Source: Corallococcus macrosporus (GTDB taxonomy: Bacteria > Myxococcota > Myxococcia > Myxococcales > Myxococcaceae). Taken from it: a stretch of DNA of 64,000 bases. The stretch is taken from positions 310,001-374,000 of the forward strand of contig NZ_JAFIMU010000002.1 in assembly GCF_017302985.1 (NCBI RefSeq), given 5' to 3'. A program made the translations under genes and the position numbers. The notes under the pieces are model-generated. The model did not search any database. It was not told the origin of the DNA and saw nothing but the letters and a program-made list of their open reading frames with translations. Position 1 is the stretch's first letter; every line of letters begins with the position of its first letter. Positions 56,739 to 64,000 of this stretch are shown here, one piece after another.

Positions 56739-58070
56739 GTGTTCTACGCGTGTGTGCGGGCGGTGGTGGCGCTGGCGCTGCGGCTCTTCTACCGGGTGAG
56801 GGTGAATGCCCCGGGTGAAGCGCCCTCGGGGCCGGTGCTCTTCGTGGGCAACCATCCGAACGGGCTCATCGACCCGGCGCTGGTGTTCATCCTCACGCGG
56901 CGCCAGGTGACGTTCATGGCCAAGGCGCCGCTGTTCAAGCTGCCCGTCATCGGCTGGCTCTTGAAGGGGCTGGACGCGCTGCCGGTGTACCGCAAGCAGG
57001 ATGACCCGACGCAGATGGGCCGCAACGAGGGCACGCTGGAGGCGGCGAAGGGCGCGCTCGTGCAGGGGCGGGCCATCACCATCTTTCCGGAGGGCAAGAG
57101 CCACTCGGAGCCGGAGCTGGCGGAGCTGAAGACGGGCGCGGCGCGCATCGCGCTCAACGCCGCGCGCGAGGGTGCCCCGGTGCGCATCGTCCCGGTGGGG
57201 CTCACCTACGCGGAGAAGAACCTCTTCCGCAGCGAGGTGCTCATCGAGCAGGGCGCGCCCATCGACGTGACGGCCTTCCTGCCGAAGGACGCGGCGGCGG
57301 AGCAGGACGCGGTGCGAGCGCTGACGGAGCGGGTGGCGGAGGGCCTGCGCGCGGTGACGCTGAACCTGGAGCAGTGGGAGGACCTGCCGGTGGTGCAGGT
57401 GGCGGAGCAGCTCTACGCCTTCCGCCAGGGCGGCACGCTGGACGCGGAGCGGCTGCGGCTGTGGGCGCGCGGGGTGCGGCTGTTCCGGACGCAGGAGCCG
57501 GAGCGCTACGAGCGCCTGCGGCAGCACCTGTCCTCGTTCGGCCACCGGATGGCGCTGGTGCAGGCCTCGCGGCCGGAGGAGCTGTCCGTGGAGTACCGCC
57601 CGGGCAACGTGGTGCCCTTCGCGGTGAAGACGCTCCTGCGGCTGGTGTTCGGGCTGCCGCTGTTCGCGCTGGGGCTGGCGCTGTTCTGCATTCCGTATCC
57701 GCTGCCCCGGATGGCGGCGCGGCGCGCGGAGCTGGACGTGCAGGCCACGGTGAAGTTCCTCACCGCGGTGGTGGTGTCCGTCGTCTGGTGGTGGGGGCTC
57801 ACGGCGGTCGCGGCGGTGTGGGGCGGGTGGGCGTGGGGGCTGGGGACCTTCGTGCTGATTCCGCCGCTGGCGCTGTTCACGCTGTCGTTCGCGGAGCGCT
57901 GGGACGAAATCCGCCACGACCTGGAGCTCTTCTTCACGCTGGGCAACCGGAAGCGGCTGAAGGCCCGGCTGCTCACGGAAGGGGAGCGGCTGGCGAGCGA
58001 GGTGGAGCGGCTGGCGGAAGAGTACCGGCCGAAGCTCGACGCGCCCGGTGCTGCGCCCGTCGCCCGGTAG
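56739..58070 (+). CDS. PlsC-type acyltransferase, Gat1/SCT1-like
   Basis: The 443-residue membrane protein matches 1-acylglycerol- or glycerol-3-phosphate acyltransferases. Block I is NHPNGLIDP (about 31-39); its His and Asp are separated by five residues, as in yeast Gat1/SCT1, rather than four. Block II lies near PVYRKQDDPTQMGRN, block III is FPEGKSHSEPELAELKTGAARIAL (about 115-138), and block IV is VPVGLTY. Two helix pairs (about 290-315 and 340-385) lie in the C-terminal half. The start is GTG 56739; the open frame upstream is antisense to the protease. It probably acylates glycerolipids at the inner membrane. Confidence 0.85.
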   Translation: MFYACVRAVVALALRLFYRVRVNAPGEAPSGPVLFVGNHPNGLIDPALVFILTRRQVTFMAKAPLFKLPVIGWLLKGLDALPVYRKQDDPTQMGRNEGTLEAAKGALVQGRAITIFPEGKSHSEPELAELKTGAARIALNAAREGAPVRIVPVGLTYAEKNLFRSEVLIEQGAPIDVTAFLPKDAAAEQDAVRALTERVAEGLRAVTLNLEQWEDLPVVQVAEQLYAFRQGGTLDAERLRLWARGVRLFRTQEPERYERLRQHLSSFGHRMALVQASRPEELSVEYRPGNVVPFAVKTLLRLVFGLPLFALGLALFCIPYPLPRMAARRAELDVQATVKFLTAVVVSVVWWWGLTAVAAVWGGWAWGLGTFVLIPPLALFTLSFAERWDEIRHDLELFFTLGNRKRLKARLLTEGERLASEVERLAEEYRPKLDAPGAAPVAR

Positions 58071-58181
58071 CGGATCCGAAGATCCGCCGATGCCACCGAA
58101 AGTCCCGCCCTCCTGCCGGCCCCGGGCCCGTCGTTAGGTTTCCGGAAGGGAATCAACGGCACTGGCATGAGGAGCAGGGCA

Positions 58182-59135
58182 ATGGCGGCATACGACGTGG
58201 TCATCGTGGGAGGCGGCCCCGGCGGGCTCAACGCGGCGCTGTATCTGGGACGTGGGCGCAAGCGGGTGCTGCTCTGCGACGCGGGCACGCCGCGCAACGC
58301 GGCGGCGGAGCACATGCACGGCTTCGGTTCGCGCGACGGCATCCCGCCGCCGGAGTTCCGGCGCATCAGCCGCGAGCAGTTGAAGGCCTATCCCAATGTG
58401 GAGGTGCGCGACACGCGCGTGGGATCCGTGGAGAAGCACGCGGGCGGCTTCCGCGTGGCACTGGGTGACGGCACCTCGGTGGACGCCCGGCGCCTTCTGC
58501 TGGCGATGGGCGTGGTGGACGTGATGATGGACATTCCCGGCTACAAGGAGCTGTGGGGGCCCAGCATCTTCCAGTGTCCCTACTGTCACGGCTGGGAGGT
58601 CCAGGACCAACCCTTCGCCATGCTGGCGAAGAACCCGCAGTACCTGGACGGCGCGCCCATCATCCAGAACTGGTCCCGGGACCTCATCGTCTTCACCCAC
58701 GGCGCCTTCGAGGTGCCGCCGGAGCAGCGTGAAAAACTCCAGGCCCTGGGCATCCCGCTGGAGGAACGGAAGATCCGCGCGCTGCACGGCAAGAACGGGC
58801 GCCTGTCGGAGGTGGAACTGGAGGACGGGACGCGCATCGCCCGGAGCATCATGTTCTCCGCGCCGCCGCAGCGGCAGCATGAGCTGGTGACGCGGCTGGG
58901 GCTGGAGCTGGACGACCTGGGCTACGTGAAAGTGAACCCCACGGGTGAGACGTCCGTGCCGGGCATCGTCGCGGTGGGCGACATGACGACGCCGATGCAG
59001 GCCGCCATCGCCGCCGCCAGCGCGGGCACCATCGCCGCGGCGATGATGAACCACGCGCTCATCCTGGAGGACGCGGACCGCCGCTACACGGAGGTGACGG
59101 GGAAGCCCGCGCCCTCGCGGCAGAAGGCGCACTGA
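58182..59135 (+). CDS. Thioredoxin-reductase-like FAD disulfide oxidoreductase, GliT/HlmI type
   Basis: The 317-residue flavoprotein has the FAD Rossmann motif VVIVGGGPGGLNAALYLGRG (about 5-24), the redox pair CPYC followed by HGWE (about 137-143), and the second FAD motif GIVAVGDMTTPMQAAIAAASAG. The middle domain lacks the GxGxx(G/A) pyridine-nucleotide motif of true thioredoxin reductases (its place is AMLAKNPQYLDGAP). CxxCHG is the signature of dithiol oxidases such as GliT and HlmI, which use oxygen. Substrate unknown. GAGGAG and CAGGG precede ATG 58182. It converges with the AraC gene, three bases apart. Confidence 0.85.
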   Translation: MAAYDVVIVGGGPGGLNAALYLGRGRKRVLLCDAGTPRNAAAEHMHGFGSRDGIPPPEFRRISREQLKAYPNVEVRDTRVGSVEKHAGGFRVALGDGTSVDARRLLLAMGVVDVMMDIPGYKELWGPSIFQCPYCHGWEVQDQPFAMLAKNPQYLDGAPIIQNWSRDLIVFTHGAFEVPPEQREKLQALGIPLEERKIRALHGKNGRLSEVELEDGTRIARSIMFSAPPQRQHELVTRLGLELDDLGYVKVNPTGETSVPGIVAVGDMTTPMQAAIAAASAGTIAAAMMNHALILEDADRRYTEVTGKPAPSRQKAH

Positions 59136-59138
59136 GCC

Positions 59139-59990
59139 TCAGTGCGCGGAGGGCTCGCGGTGCTGCTTGCGCCACGCGGCGGGCGTGAGCCCCTCCGTGC
59201 GACGGAACAGGCGGATGAAGTGCGTGGGGTCCGCGTAGCCCACGCGCTCCGCGATGATGTCCACGCGCTCGTCCGTGGACATCAGGCGCCGCCGCGCCTC
59301 CGCCATCCGGCCGGAGATGATCCACTCCACCACGCTGCGGCCCGTGGCCTGCTTCACCGCGGTGGTGACGTGCGCGGGCGAGCGGCCCACGGCGGCGGCC
59401 ACCTCGCGCAACGAGATGGGCTTGAGGCAGTGGCGCTCGATGAACGTGAGCGCTTCACCGGCGAGCGGCGCCCGCGACTCCACGGGCGCCCACGAGCTGG
59501 AGCGGGCCACCTCCGCGAGCACCAGCGAGAACAGGCTGCGCGTCACCTGTTCCCCCATCGCACGGTGGGGCGCGCGCGTCTCCGTGTGCAGCTCCGACAG
59601 CAGGCGCAGCAGGTGCTCCTGGCGCCCGGAGGGAATCGGCACGACGGCGGACGCGCCCTGGCGCACGCGTTCGAAGGGCTCCAGCAGCGGCGCCACCTCC
59701 GTCTGCGTGAAGGCGGACGGATGGAACCCGAGCCCCCACACCTCCGCCCCGTCAGCCGACACCGTTCGGTGCCGCTCCCCAGCGGGGATGAGCATGACGT
59801 CGCCCGCGGACACCGTCAGCCGGGTGCGCTGGTCGATGACCGCCCGCCCGCCCGTGTAGAGGGCCAGCACGGCCTGGGGATGCGAGGCGGCGTGATGAGA
59901 GGGGGCCTGCTGGGCATGGCCACAGGCGACGACCAGGGTGCTCGACGGCCGCTCCCACACGTGGACCGCCTGGGAATGCACGACAGCCAT
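59139..59990 (-). CDS. AraC-family transcriptional regulator
   Basis: The 283-residue protein has a cupin-like effector domain (ALYTGGRAVIDQ, SAGDVMLIPAGERHRTV) and a C-terminal pair of helix-turn-helix motifs (ISLREVAAAVGRSPAHVTTAVKQATG and RVDIIAERVGYADPTHFIRLFRRTEGLTPAAWRK). GGAGG lies five bases before ATG 59990. It follows the MFS transporter gene by 85 bases on the same strand, so it may control that transporter or the flavoenzyme gene it converges with. The inducer cannot be read from sequence. Confidence 0.92.
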   Translation of the reverse strand: MAVVHSQAVHVWERPSSTLVVACGHAQQAPSHHAASHPQAVLALYTGGRAVIDQRTRLTVSAGDVMLIPAGERHRTVSADGAEVWGLGFHPSAFTQTEVAPLLEPFERVRQGASAVVPIPSGRQEHLLRLLSELHTETRAPHRAMGEQVTRSLFSLVLAEVARSSSWAPVESRAPLAGEALTFIERHCLKPISLREVAAAVGRSPAHVTTAVKQATGRSVVEWIISGRMAEARRRLMSTDERVDIIAERVGYADPTHFIRLFRRTEGLTPAAWRKQHREPSAH

Positions 59991-60075
59991 GGGCGCCTCC
60001 GCTTCCTTCCCTGGCGAGCAGTGAACCTGCTCGCCCAACCGGATGGGGCTCGGATGCATTCCGGGCCCGGGCGTT

Positions 60076-61356
60076 TCAGCCCGCCTGCGTGCGGGGCGTG
60101 GCCTCCCGGAACAGCTTCGCGCCCACGAGGAGCGCCAGGCCGCCCAGCAGCACCGGCACCGCGTTGATGGCGATGGCGGTGTGGAGGCTGGCCATGTCGG
60201 CGATCTGCCCGATGAGCGTGGGGGAGATGGCGTCGCCCAGCATGTGGATGCACAGCACGTTGAGGCCCATGGCGAAGGCGCGGAACGCGGGCGGCACGCA
60301 GTTGACGATGGCCGCGTTGATGGGGCCGCTGTTGAGGAAGATGAGGAACTGCGCCACGCCAATGGCCGCGAACGTCAGCGTCGTGTCCTGGATGTTCACC
60401 GCCAGGTACATGCACGGCGCCGCCAGCAGCAGGCCCACGCCGGACAGCCACAGTCCGCCGCCCGCGCGCTTGCGGTCCATCTTGTCGCCCAGCCAGCCGC
60501 CGGCCACGGTGCCGGTGAGGCCCGCCACCGCCGTGATGGCGCCGAACACCAGGCCCACGCGGCCCGGGTGCTCCAGCCACAGGTGCCGCTCGCGCACCAG
60601 GTACGTGGGCATCCAGAACGCCAGGCCGCCAATGGAGAACGTCATCAGCGTGTAGCCCGCCGTCGTGGCCCAGAAGGCCATGTTGCGGCCCAGCCCCTTC
60701 AAGCCCTCCATGAACGGCAGCTTCACCGCCGCGTCCGGCCCGTCCATGGCGCCGCGCTGCGGCTCCGGCATGAAGAAGGCCATGGTGCCCAGCAAGAGCC
60801 CCGGCACGCCGCCCGCGAAGAACGCCGCGTGCCACGAATACGTCTGCGTCAGCCAGCCGCCCAGGCCGTAGCCCATGGCGGAGCCCACCGGGATGGCGAT
60901 GTAGAAGTACGACAGCATCCGCGTGCGCTGCTCGCGCGGGTACAGGTCGGAGATGATGGACGGCGCCACCGCGCCATAGCCCGCCTCGCCAATGCCAATC
61001 ACCGCGCGCGCCAGCAGCAGCGCCGTGAAGCTGGACGCAAGGCCGCTGGCCCCCGTGGCCAGGCTCCAGAGGATGACGCCGCCCGCCACCAGCAGCCGGC
61101 GGGGGATGCGGTCCCCCAAAAAGCCGCCCAGGGGCGACGCCAGCATGAACACGATGATGAAGACGGTGCCCAGCAGTCCGGACTGCGCGTCGTTGATGCC
61201 GAAGTCCTTCTGAATCTCCGGCAGCGCGACGGCGATGATGTACCGGTCAAGGTAGTTGACCAGGTTGATCAGCGTGAGGATGAACAGCGCGTAGCCCGCG
61301 CGCACGGACTGCGTGGCACGCGCGCTGGACGGAGCGACGGGGGTGGAGGCGTTCAT
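60076..61356 (-). CDS. MFS transporter, spinster-like
   Basis: The 426-residue protein has twelve hydrophobic segments and the MFS signature loop GFLGDRIPRRLLV between helices 2 and 3, with a repeat GGWLGDKMDRKRAG in the second half. The opening YALFILTLINLVNYLDRYIIAVALPEIQ and the GIGEAGYGAVAPSIISDLYP block are typical of the spinster-like branch (putative sphingolipid or small-molecule exporters). The substrate is unknown. Its ATG overlaps the stop of the phosphatase gene (ATGA), so they are coupled. Confidence 0.92.
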   Translation of the reverse strand: MNASTPVAPSSARATQSVRAGYALFILTLINLVNYLDRYIIAVALPEIQKDFGINDAQSGLLGTVFIIVFMLASPLGGFLGDRIPRRLLVAGGVILWSLATGASGLASSFTALLLARAVIGIGEAGYGAVAPSIISDLYPREQRTRMLSYFYIAIPVGSAMGYGLGGWLTQTYSWHAAFFAGGVPGLLLGTMAFFMPEPQRGAMDGPDAAVKLPFMEGLKGLGRNMAFWATTAGYTLMTFSIGGLAFWMPTYLVRERHLWLEHPGRVGLVFGAITAVAGLTGTVAGGWLGDKMDRKRAGGGLWLSGVGLLLAAPCMYLAVNIQDTTLTFAAIGVAQFLIFLNSGPINAAIVNCVPPAFRAFAMGLNVLCIHMLGDAISPTLIGQIADMASLHTAIAINAVPVLLGGLALLVGAKLFREATPRTQAG

Positions 61357-62300
61357 GAGCGAGAAGAGCCGGAGCCGGAGGCCGAGCCGAAGCGGTGTGC
61401 CAGGAGGCCCCAGCGCAGGCCGCGGTCGCTCACGCGGACCGCATCCAGGCGCAGCGCCTTCACCGCTTCCCGCAGGATGAGGGCGCCCGCGGGGATGACG
61501 TCCGCGCGCTTGGGCTGGAGGCCGGGCAGCGCCCGCCGCGCGTCCAGGGGCAGGGCGCACAGCCGGTCCGTGAGCGCGTCCAGCTCGCCCCGGGACAGCG
61601 TGCCGCCATGGACCGCTTCCGCGTCGTAGGTGGCCATCTGGTGCTGCACGGCGTACAGCGTCGTCACCGTGCCGGCTACGCCCACCAGCATCGCGCCCGG
61701 AGGCGGCGGGGGCAGGGCGGAGAAGGTGTCGCGCAGGTGCGCCTCGATGGCGCCGCGCTCGTCGGGGGACAGCGGGTCGGTGCGCACGTAGCGCTCCGTG
61801 AGCCGCACGGCGCCCACGTCGAAGCTGTGGCGGAAGGCCACCGTGCCGGCGTCGCTGCCGTAGATGAACTCCGTGGACCCGCCGCCAATGTCCACCACGA
61901 GCAGCGGGCCCGCGGCCTCGCTCCCGAAGTCCTGGGCCACGGCGGCGAAGGACAGCTGCGCCTCCATCTCCCCGGGGATGATCTCCACCGTCACGCCCGC
62001 GCGGTCCTTCGCGGCGGCGATGAAGTCCGCGCCGTTCTTCGCGTCGCGCGCGGCGCTGGTGGCGGACACGGCGATGGCTTCCGCGCCCAGCTCGCGGGCC
62101 TCGTTGGCGAAGGCCACCAGCACGGACAGCGTGGCCTCCATGCCGTCGGAGGAGAGGACGCGGCTGGTGTCCACGCCCCGGCCCAGGCGGGTGATTTCGG
62201 CGCGCTCCACCACGGCCTCGAAGCGCCCGTCCGGCTGGCGGTCCGCGACGAGCAGCAGCACGGAGTTGGTCCCGATGTCGATGGAGGCGTAGCGCGGCAT
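61353..62300 (-). CDS. Ppx/GppA family phosphatase (exopolyphosphatase-like)
   Basis: The 315-residue protein is the short form of the Ppx/GppA family (ASKHA fold) that hydrolyses polyphosphate or pppGpp. Motifs seen: phosphate-1 ASIDIGTNSVLLLVAD (about 5-20), the catalytic Glu in IIPGEMEAQLSFAAVAQDF (about 113-131), and phosphate-2 LLVVDIGGGSTEFIYG (about 138-153). The C-terminal HD-like extension of long Ppx proteins is missing, as is normal for this form. It lies 14 bases after the aminotransferase gene and overlaps the transporter gene. Confidence 0.93.
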   Translation of the reverse strand: MPRYASIDIGTNSVLLLVADRQPDGRFEAVVERAEITRLGRGVDTSRVLSSDGMEATLSVLVAFANEARELGAEAIAVSATSAARDAKNGADFIAAAKDRAGVTVEIIPGEMEAQLSFAAVAQDFGSEAAGPLLVVDIGGGSTEFIYGSDAGTVAFRHSFDVGAVRLTERYVRTDPLSPDERGAIEAHLRDTFSALPPPPPGAMLVGVAGTVTTLYAVQHQMATYDAEAVHGGTLSRGELDALTDRLCALPLDARRALPGLQPKRADVIPAGALILREAVKALRLDAVRVSDRGLRWGLLAHRFGSASGSGSSRS

Positions 62301-62314
62301 GCCGCGCACACTAC

Positions 62315-63511
62315 TCAACGCAGCAGCGCTTCCAAAGCGCGCTCCAGGGACTCGTAGTCCGCCGGGGTGTTGTAGAGCTGCGCGGACAGCCGCAGGTGCC
62401 GGCGGGGCGCCCGGGGCCAGGCCGTGACGGGGATCTCGATGCGGTGCTCCTCGAACAGGCGCACATGGAGGGGATCCACGTAGAGCGGCGGCTCGGGACG
62501 CTCCGGGAAGCCGTCCGGCAGGGCCACGCACGCCATGCTGCCCACCATGGATTCCGGGCACAGCGGCTCCGTGTTGCCCAGCTTCGCGTTCAGCCGCTGG
62601 CGGGCGGCCAGGGCCTTTGCCCGGTTGGACGCCATCACCTCCGGCCACCCGCCCGGCACGAGCCCGCCCATGAAGCGGATCACCGTGGGGATGCACAGGA
62701 AGGGCGTGGGGTCGACGGTGCCCACCCAGTCGAACTCCAGCCGGAAGCGCGAGCGGTCCGTGCGCGGCGAGTTGTGCCCGTGGCTCACCACCATGGGCTT
62801 GAAGCCCCGCTGCAGGTCGCGGCGCACGTACAGGAACGCGGCCCCCTTGGGCGCGCACAGCCACTTGTGGCAGTTGCCGGTGTAGTACGCGACGCCCAGC
62901 TCCTGGAGCGCCAGCGGCACCATGCCGGGCCCGTGCGCGCCGTCCACCAGCGTCTCCACGCCCCGCTCGCGCAATCGGCGCACCAGCTCCGCCACCGGCA
63001 GGATCAGCGCCGTCTGGCTGGTGATGTGGTCGATGAGGACCAGCCGCGTGCGCGGCGTCACCTGCGCCATCACCGCGTCCACCACCGACTCAGGCGACGT
63101 GACGGGCCAGGGCAGCTTCGCCACCACCACCTTCACGCCCTGCTCGGCGGCGGCCACGTCCAGCGCGTTCCTGGACGCGTTGTATTCGTTGTCGGTGACG
63201 AGCAGCTCGTCGCCCGGCTGGAAGCGCAGGTTGCGCAGCACGGTGTTCACGCCCGTGGTGGCGTTGGGCACGAACGCCAGGTCCTCCGCGTCCACGCCCA
63301 CGAAGGCCGCGAGCGCGGCGCGCGCCTCGTTCAGCAGCGGCTCCAGCTCCCGGGCGAGGAATCGCACGGGCTCCGACTCCAGCCGCGCCCGCAGCTCCGC
63401 CTGGTGCTGGAGCACCGGCGTGGGGCACGCGCCGAACGAGCCGTGGTTGAGGAAGACGACCTGGGGGTCCAGGCCCCAGTGGGTCCTGAGGGCGGGGAGG
63501 GGAGCGCTCAT
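62315..63511 (-). CDS. Class V aminotransferase-fold PLP enzyme, isopenicillin-N-epimerase-like
   Basis: The 398-residue protein shows VVFLNHGSFGACPTPV at the N-terminus, VPNATTGVNTVLRNL, DNEYNAS, the PLP-binding Asp/His region LVDGAHGPGMVPL, and the Schiff-base Lys216 in GNCHKWLCAPKGAAFL. LNHGSFG and HKW(L/M)xxPKG typify the isopenicillin N epimerase-like/cysteine desulfurase-like subgroup. Reaction unknown: epimerase, lyase and desulfurase are all possible. It lies between tolB (57 bases upstream) and the phosphatase gene on the same strand. Confidence 0.92.
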   Translation of the reverse strand: MSAPLPALRTHWGLDPQVVFLNHGSFGACPTPVLQHQAELRARLESEPVRFLARELEPLLNEARAALAAFVGVDAEDLAFVPNATTGVNTVLRNLRFQPGDELLVTDNEYNASRNALDVAAAEQGVKVVVAKLPWPVTSPESVVDAVMAQVTPRTRLVLIDHITSQTALILPVAELVRRLRERGVETLVDGAHGPGMVPLALQELGVAYYTGNCHKWLCAPKGAAFLYVRRDLQRGFKPMVVSHGHNSPRTDRSRFRLEFDWVGTVDPTPFLCIPTVIRFMGGLVPGGWPEVMASNRAKALAARQRLNAKLGNTEPLCPESMVGSMACVALPDGFPERPEPPLYVDPLHVRLFEEHRIEIPVTAWPRAPRRHLRLSAQLYNTPADYESLERALEALLR

Positions 63512-63568
63512 GGGGCGCGCAATGCACCCCGGCGCGTCCCCCCTGTCAACGGCACCCGCCGTCCGCTG

Positions 63569-64000
63569 CTACTTCGCCGCCGGAGCGGTGCCCCAGTCCG
63601 GGGTCAGCCAGCTGCCCTTCTCCATGGGGAGCGGCACCTGGTTGTTGCCGTCGGCGGTCATCACCCACAGGTGCGCGGCGCCGTTGCGGTTGGTGCTGAA
63701 CATGATGAGCCGGCCGTTGGGGGAGAAGGTGGGCTCCTCGTTGTTGCCCTGGTCCTGCGTGAGGCGCGTCACCTTGCCCGTGTCCACGTTGACCGTGAAG
63801 AGGTCGAAGGCGTTGCGCTCGTCGCGCGCGGTGAAGGCGATGAGGTCCCCGCGCGGCGACCAGTCCGGCGTCTGGTTGTAGTTGCCCTGGAAGGTGAGCC
63901 GCTTCACGCCGGAGCCGTCCGCGTTCATCACGTACACCTGCGGGCTGCCGCCCCGGTTGGACACGAACGCGATGCGCTTGCCGTCCGGCGACCAGGTGGG
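63569..64000 (-). CDS. tolB: TolB-like beta-propeller protein, C-terminal part
   Basis: The frame enters from the right edge and ends at 63571, so only the last 143 residues are visible. They contain three to four PD40/TolB propeller repeats: TWSPDGKRIAFVSNRGG, DWSPRGDLIAFTARDE and FSPNGRLIMFSTNRNG, each followed by a strand and a xLTxDxGN-type turn. TolB is the periplasmic partner of Pal and TolA in the Tol-Pal system that keeps the outer membrane attached during division. Other PD40 proteins look alike over this length, so the name is likely rather than certain. No pal gene follows. Confidence 0.8.
   Translation of the reverse strand, partial: PTWSPDGKRIAFVSNRGGSPQVYVMNADGSGVKRLTFQGNYNQTPDWSPRGDLIAFTARDERNAFDLFTVNVDTGKVTRLTQDQGNNEEPTFSPNGRLIMFSTNRNGAAHLWVMTADGNNQVPLPMEKGSWLTPDWGTAPAAK

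Overview
The window is high-GC DNA from a myxobacterium of the family Myxococcaceae. The evidence is a complete Myxococcus-type type IV pilus (T4P) cluster: pilBTC-SR, pilA-GHI, pilD-S2-R2 and pilMNOPQ. It is followed by the flank known from Myxococcus xanthus: a lipoprotein, a Roadblock/LC7 protein, efp, accB, accC and sgmX. I cannot settle the genus. The relocated pilA block makes a Myxococcus relative such as Corallococcus or Pyxidicoccus more likely than M. xanthus itself.

Layout. (1) 1-2533, minus strand: the start of a Pro-rich protein, a small lipoprotein, a response regulator-diguanylate cyclase and trmB. ribF (2614-3540) diverges from trmB. (2) 3747-10946, plus strand: pilB, pilT, pilC, pilS and pilR, behind a good sigma-70-type promoter. 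(3) 10947-20718: a surface-glycan island. A methyltransferase and a polyprenyl-phosphate-sugar synthase-like GT2 lie on the minus strand. A WecE-like aminotransferase, a WbqC-family protein and three large polytopic glycosyltransferase-like (GT-C type) proteins lie on the plus strand. (4) 20715-24063, minus strand: pilA, pilG, pilH and pilI, with a sigma-54 promoter before pilA and a hairpin after it. (5) 24294-34074, plus strand: pilD, pilS2, pilR2 and pilMNOPQ. (6) 34109-49877, plus strand: the lipoprotein, Roadblock protein, efp, accBC, sgmX, an ExeA-like ATPase, tamB, a giant multi-POTRA Omp85 protein and a lipoprotein. (7) 49888-54513: a minus-strand operon of a caspase-like EF-hand protease, a membrane protein and an Ig-like lipoprotein, divergent from an ECF-type sigma factor and its zinc-finger anti-sigma. 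(8) 54597-64000: a secreted subtilase, an acyltransferase, a GliT/HlmI-like flavoenzyme, and a minus-strand run of tolB (cut by the window edge), a class V aminotransferase, an Ppx/GppA phosphatase, an MFS transporter and an AraC-type regulator.

How it works together. PilB and PilT power pilus extension and retraction through PilC. PilM, N, O and P link the base to the PilQ secretin. PilD processes PilA, and PilS/PilR drives pilA through sigma-54. SgmX is the M. xanthus polarity factor that licenses pilus formation at the leading pole. The glycan island sits between pilR and pilI, abuts both with no spacer, and separates genes that are contiguous in M. xanthus, so pilin or other envelope glycosylation is a reasonable hypothesis. 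TamB, the Omp85 protein and TolB serve outer-membrane assembly and integrity.

No tRNA, rRNA, CRISPR array or insertion sequence was recognised. No gap exceeds 300 bases; the longest is 27958-28200, upstream of pilM. Start codons were chosen from Shine-Dalgarno (SD) spacing and family N-termini, and doubtful ones are noted.
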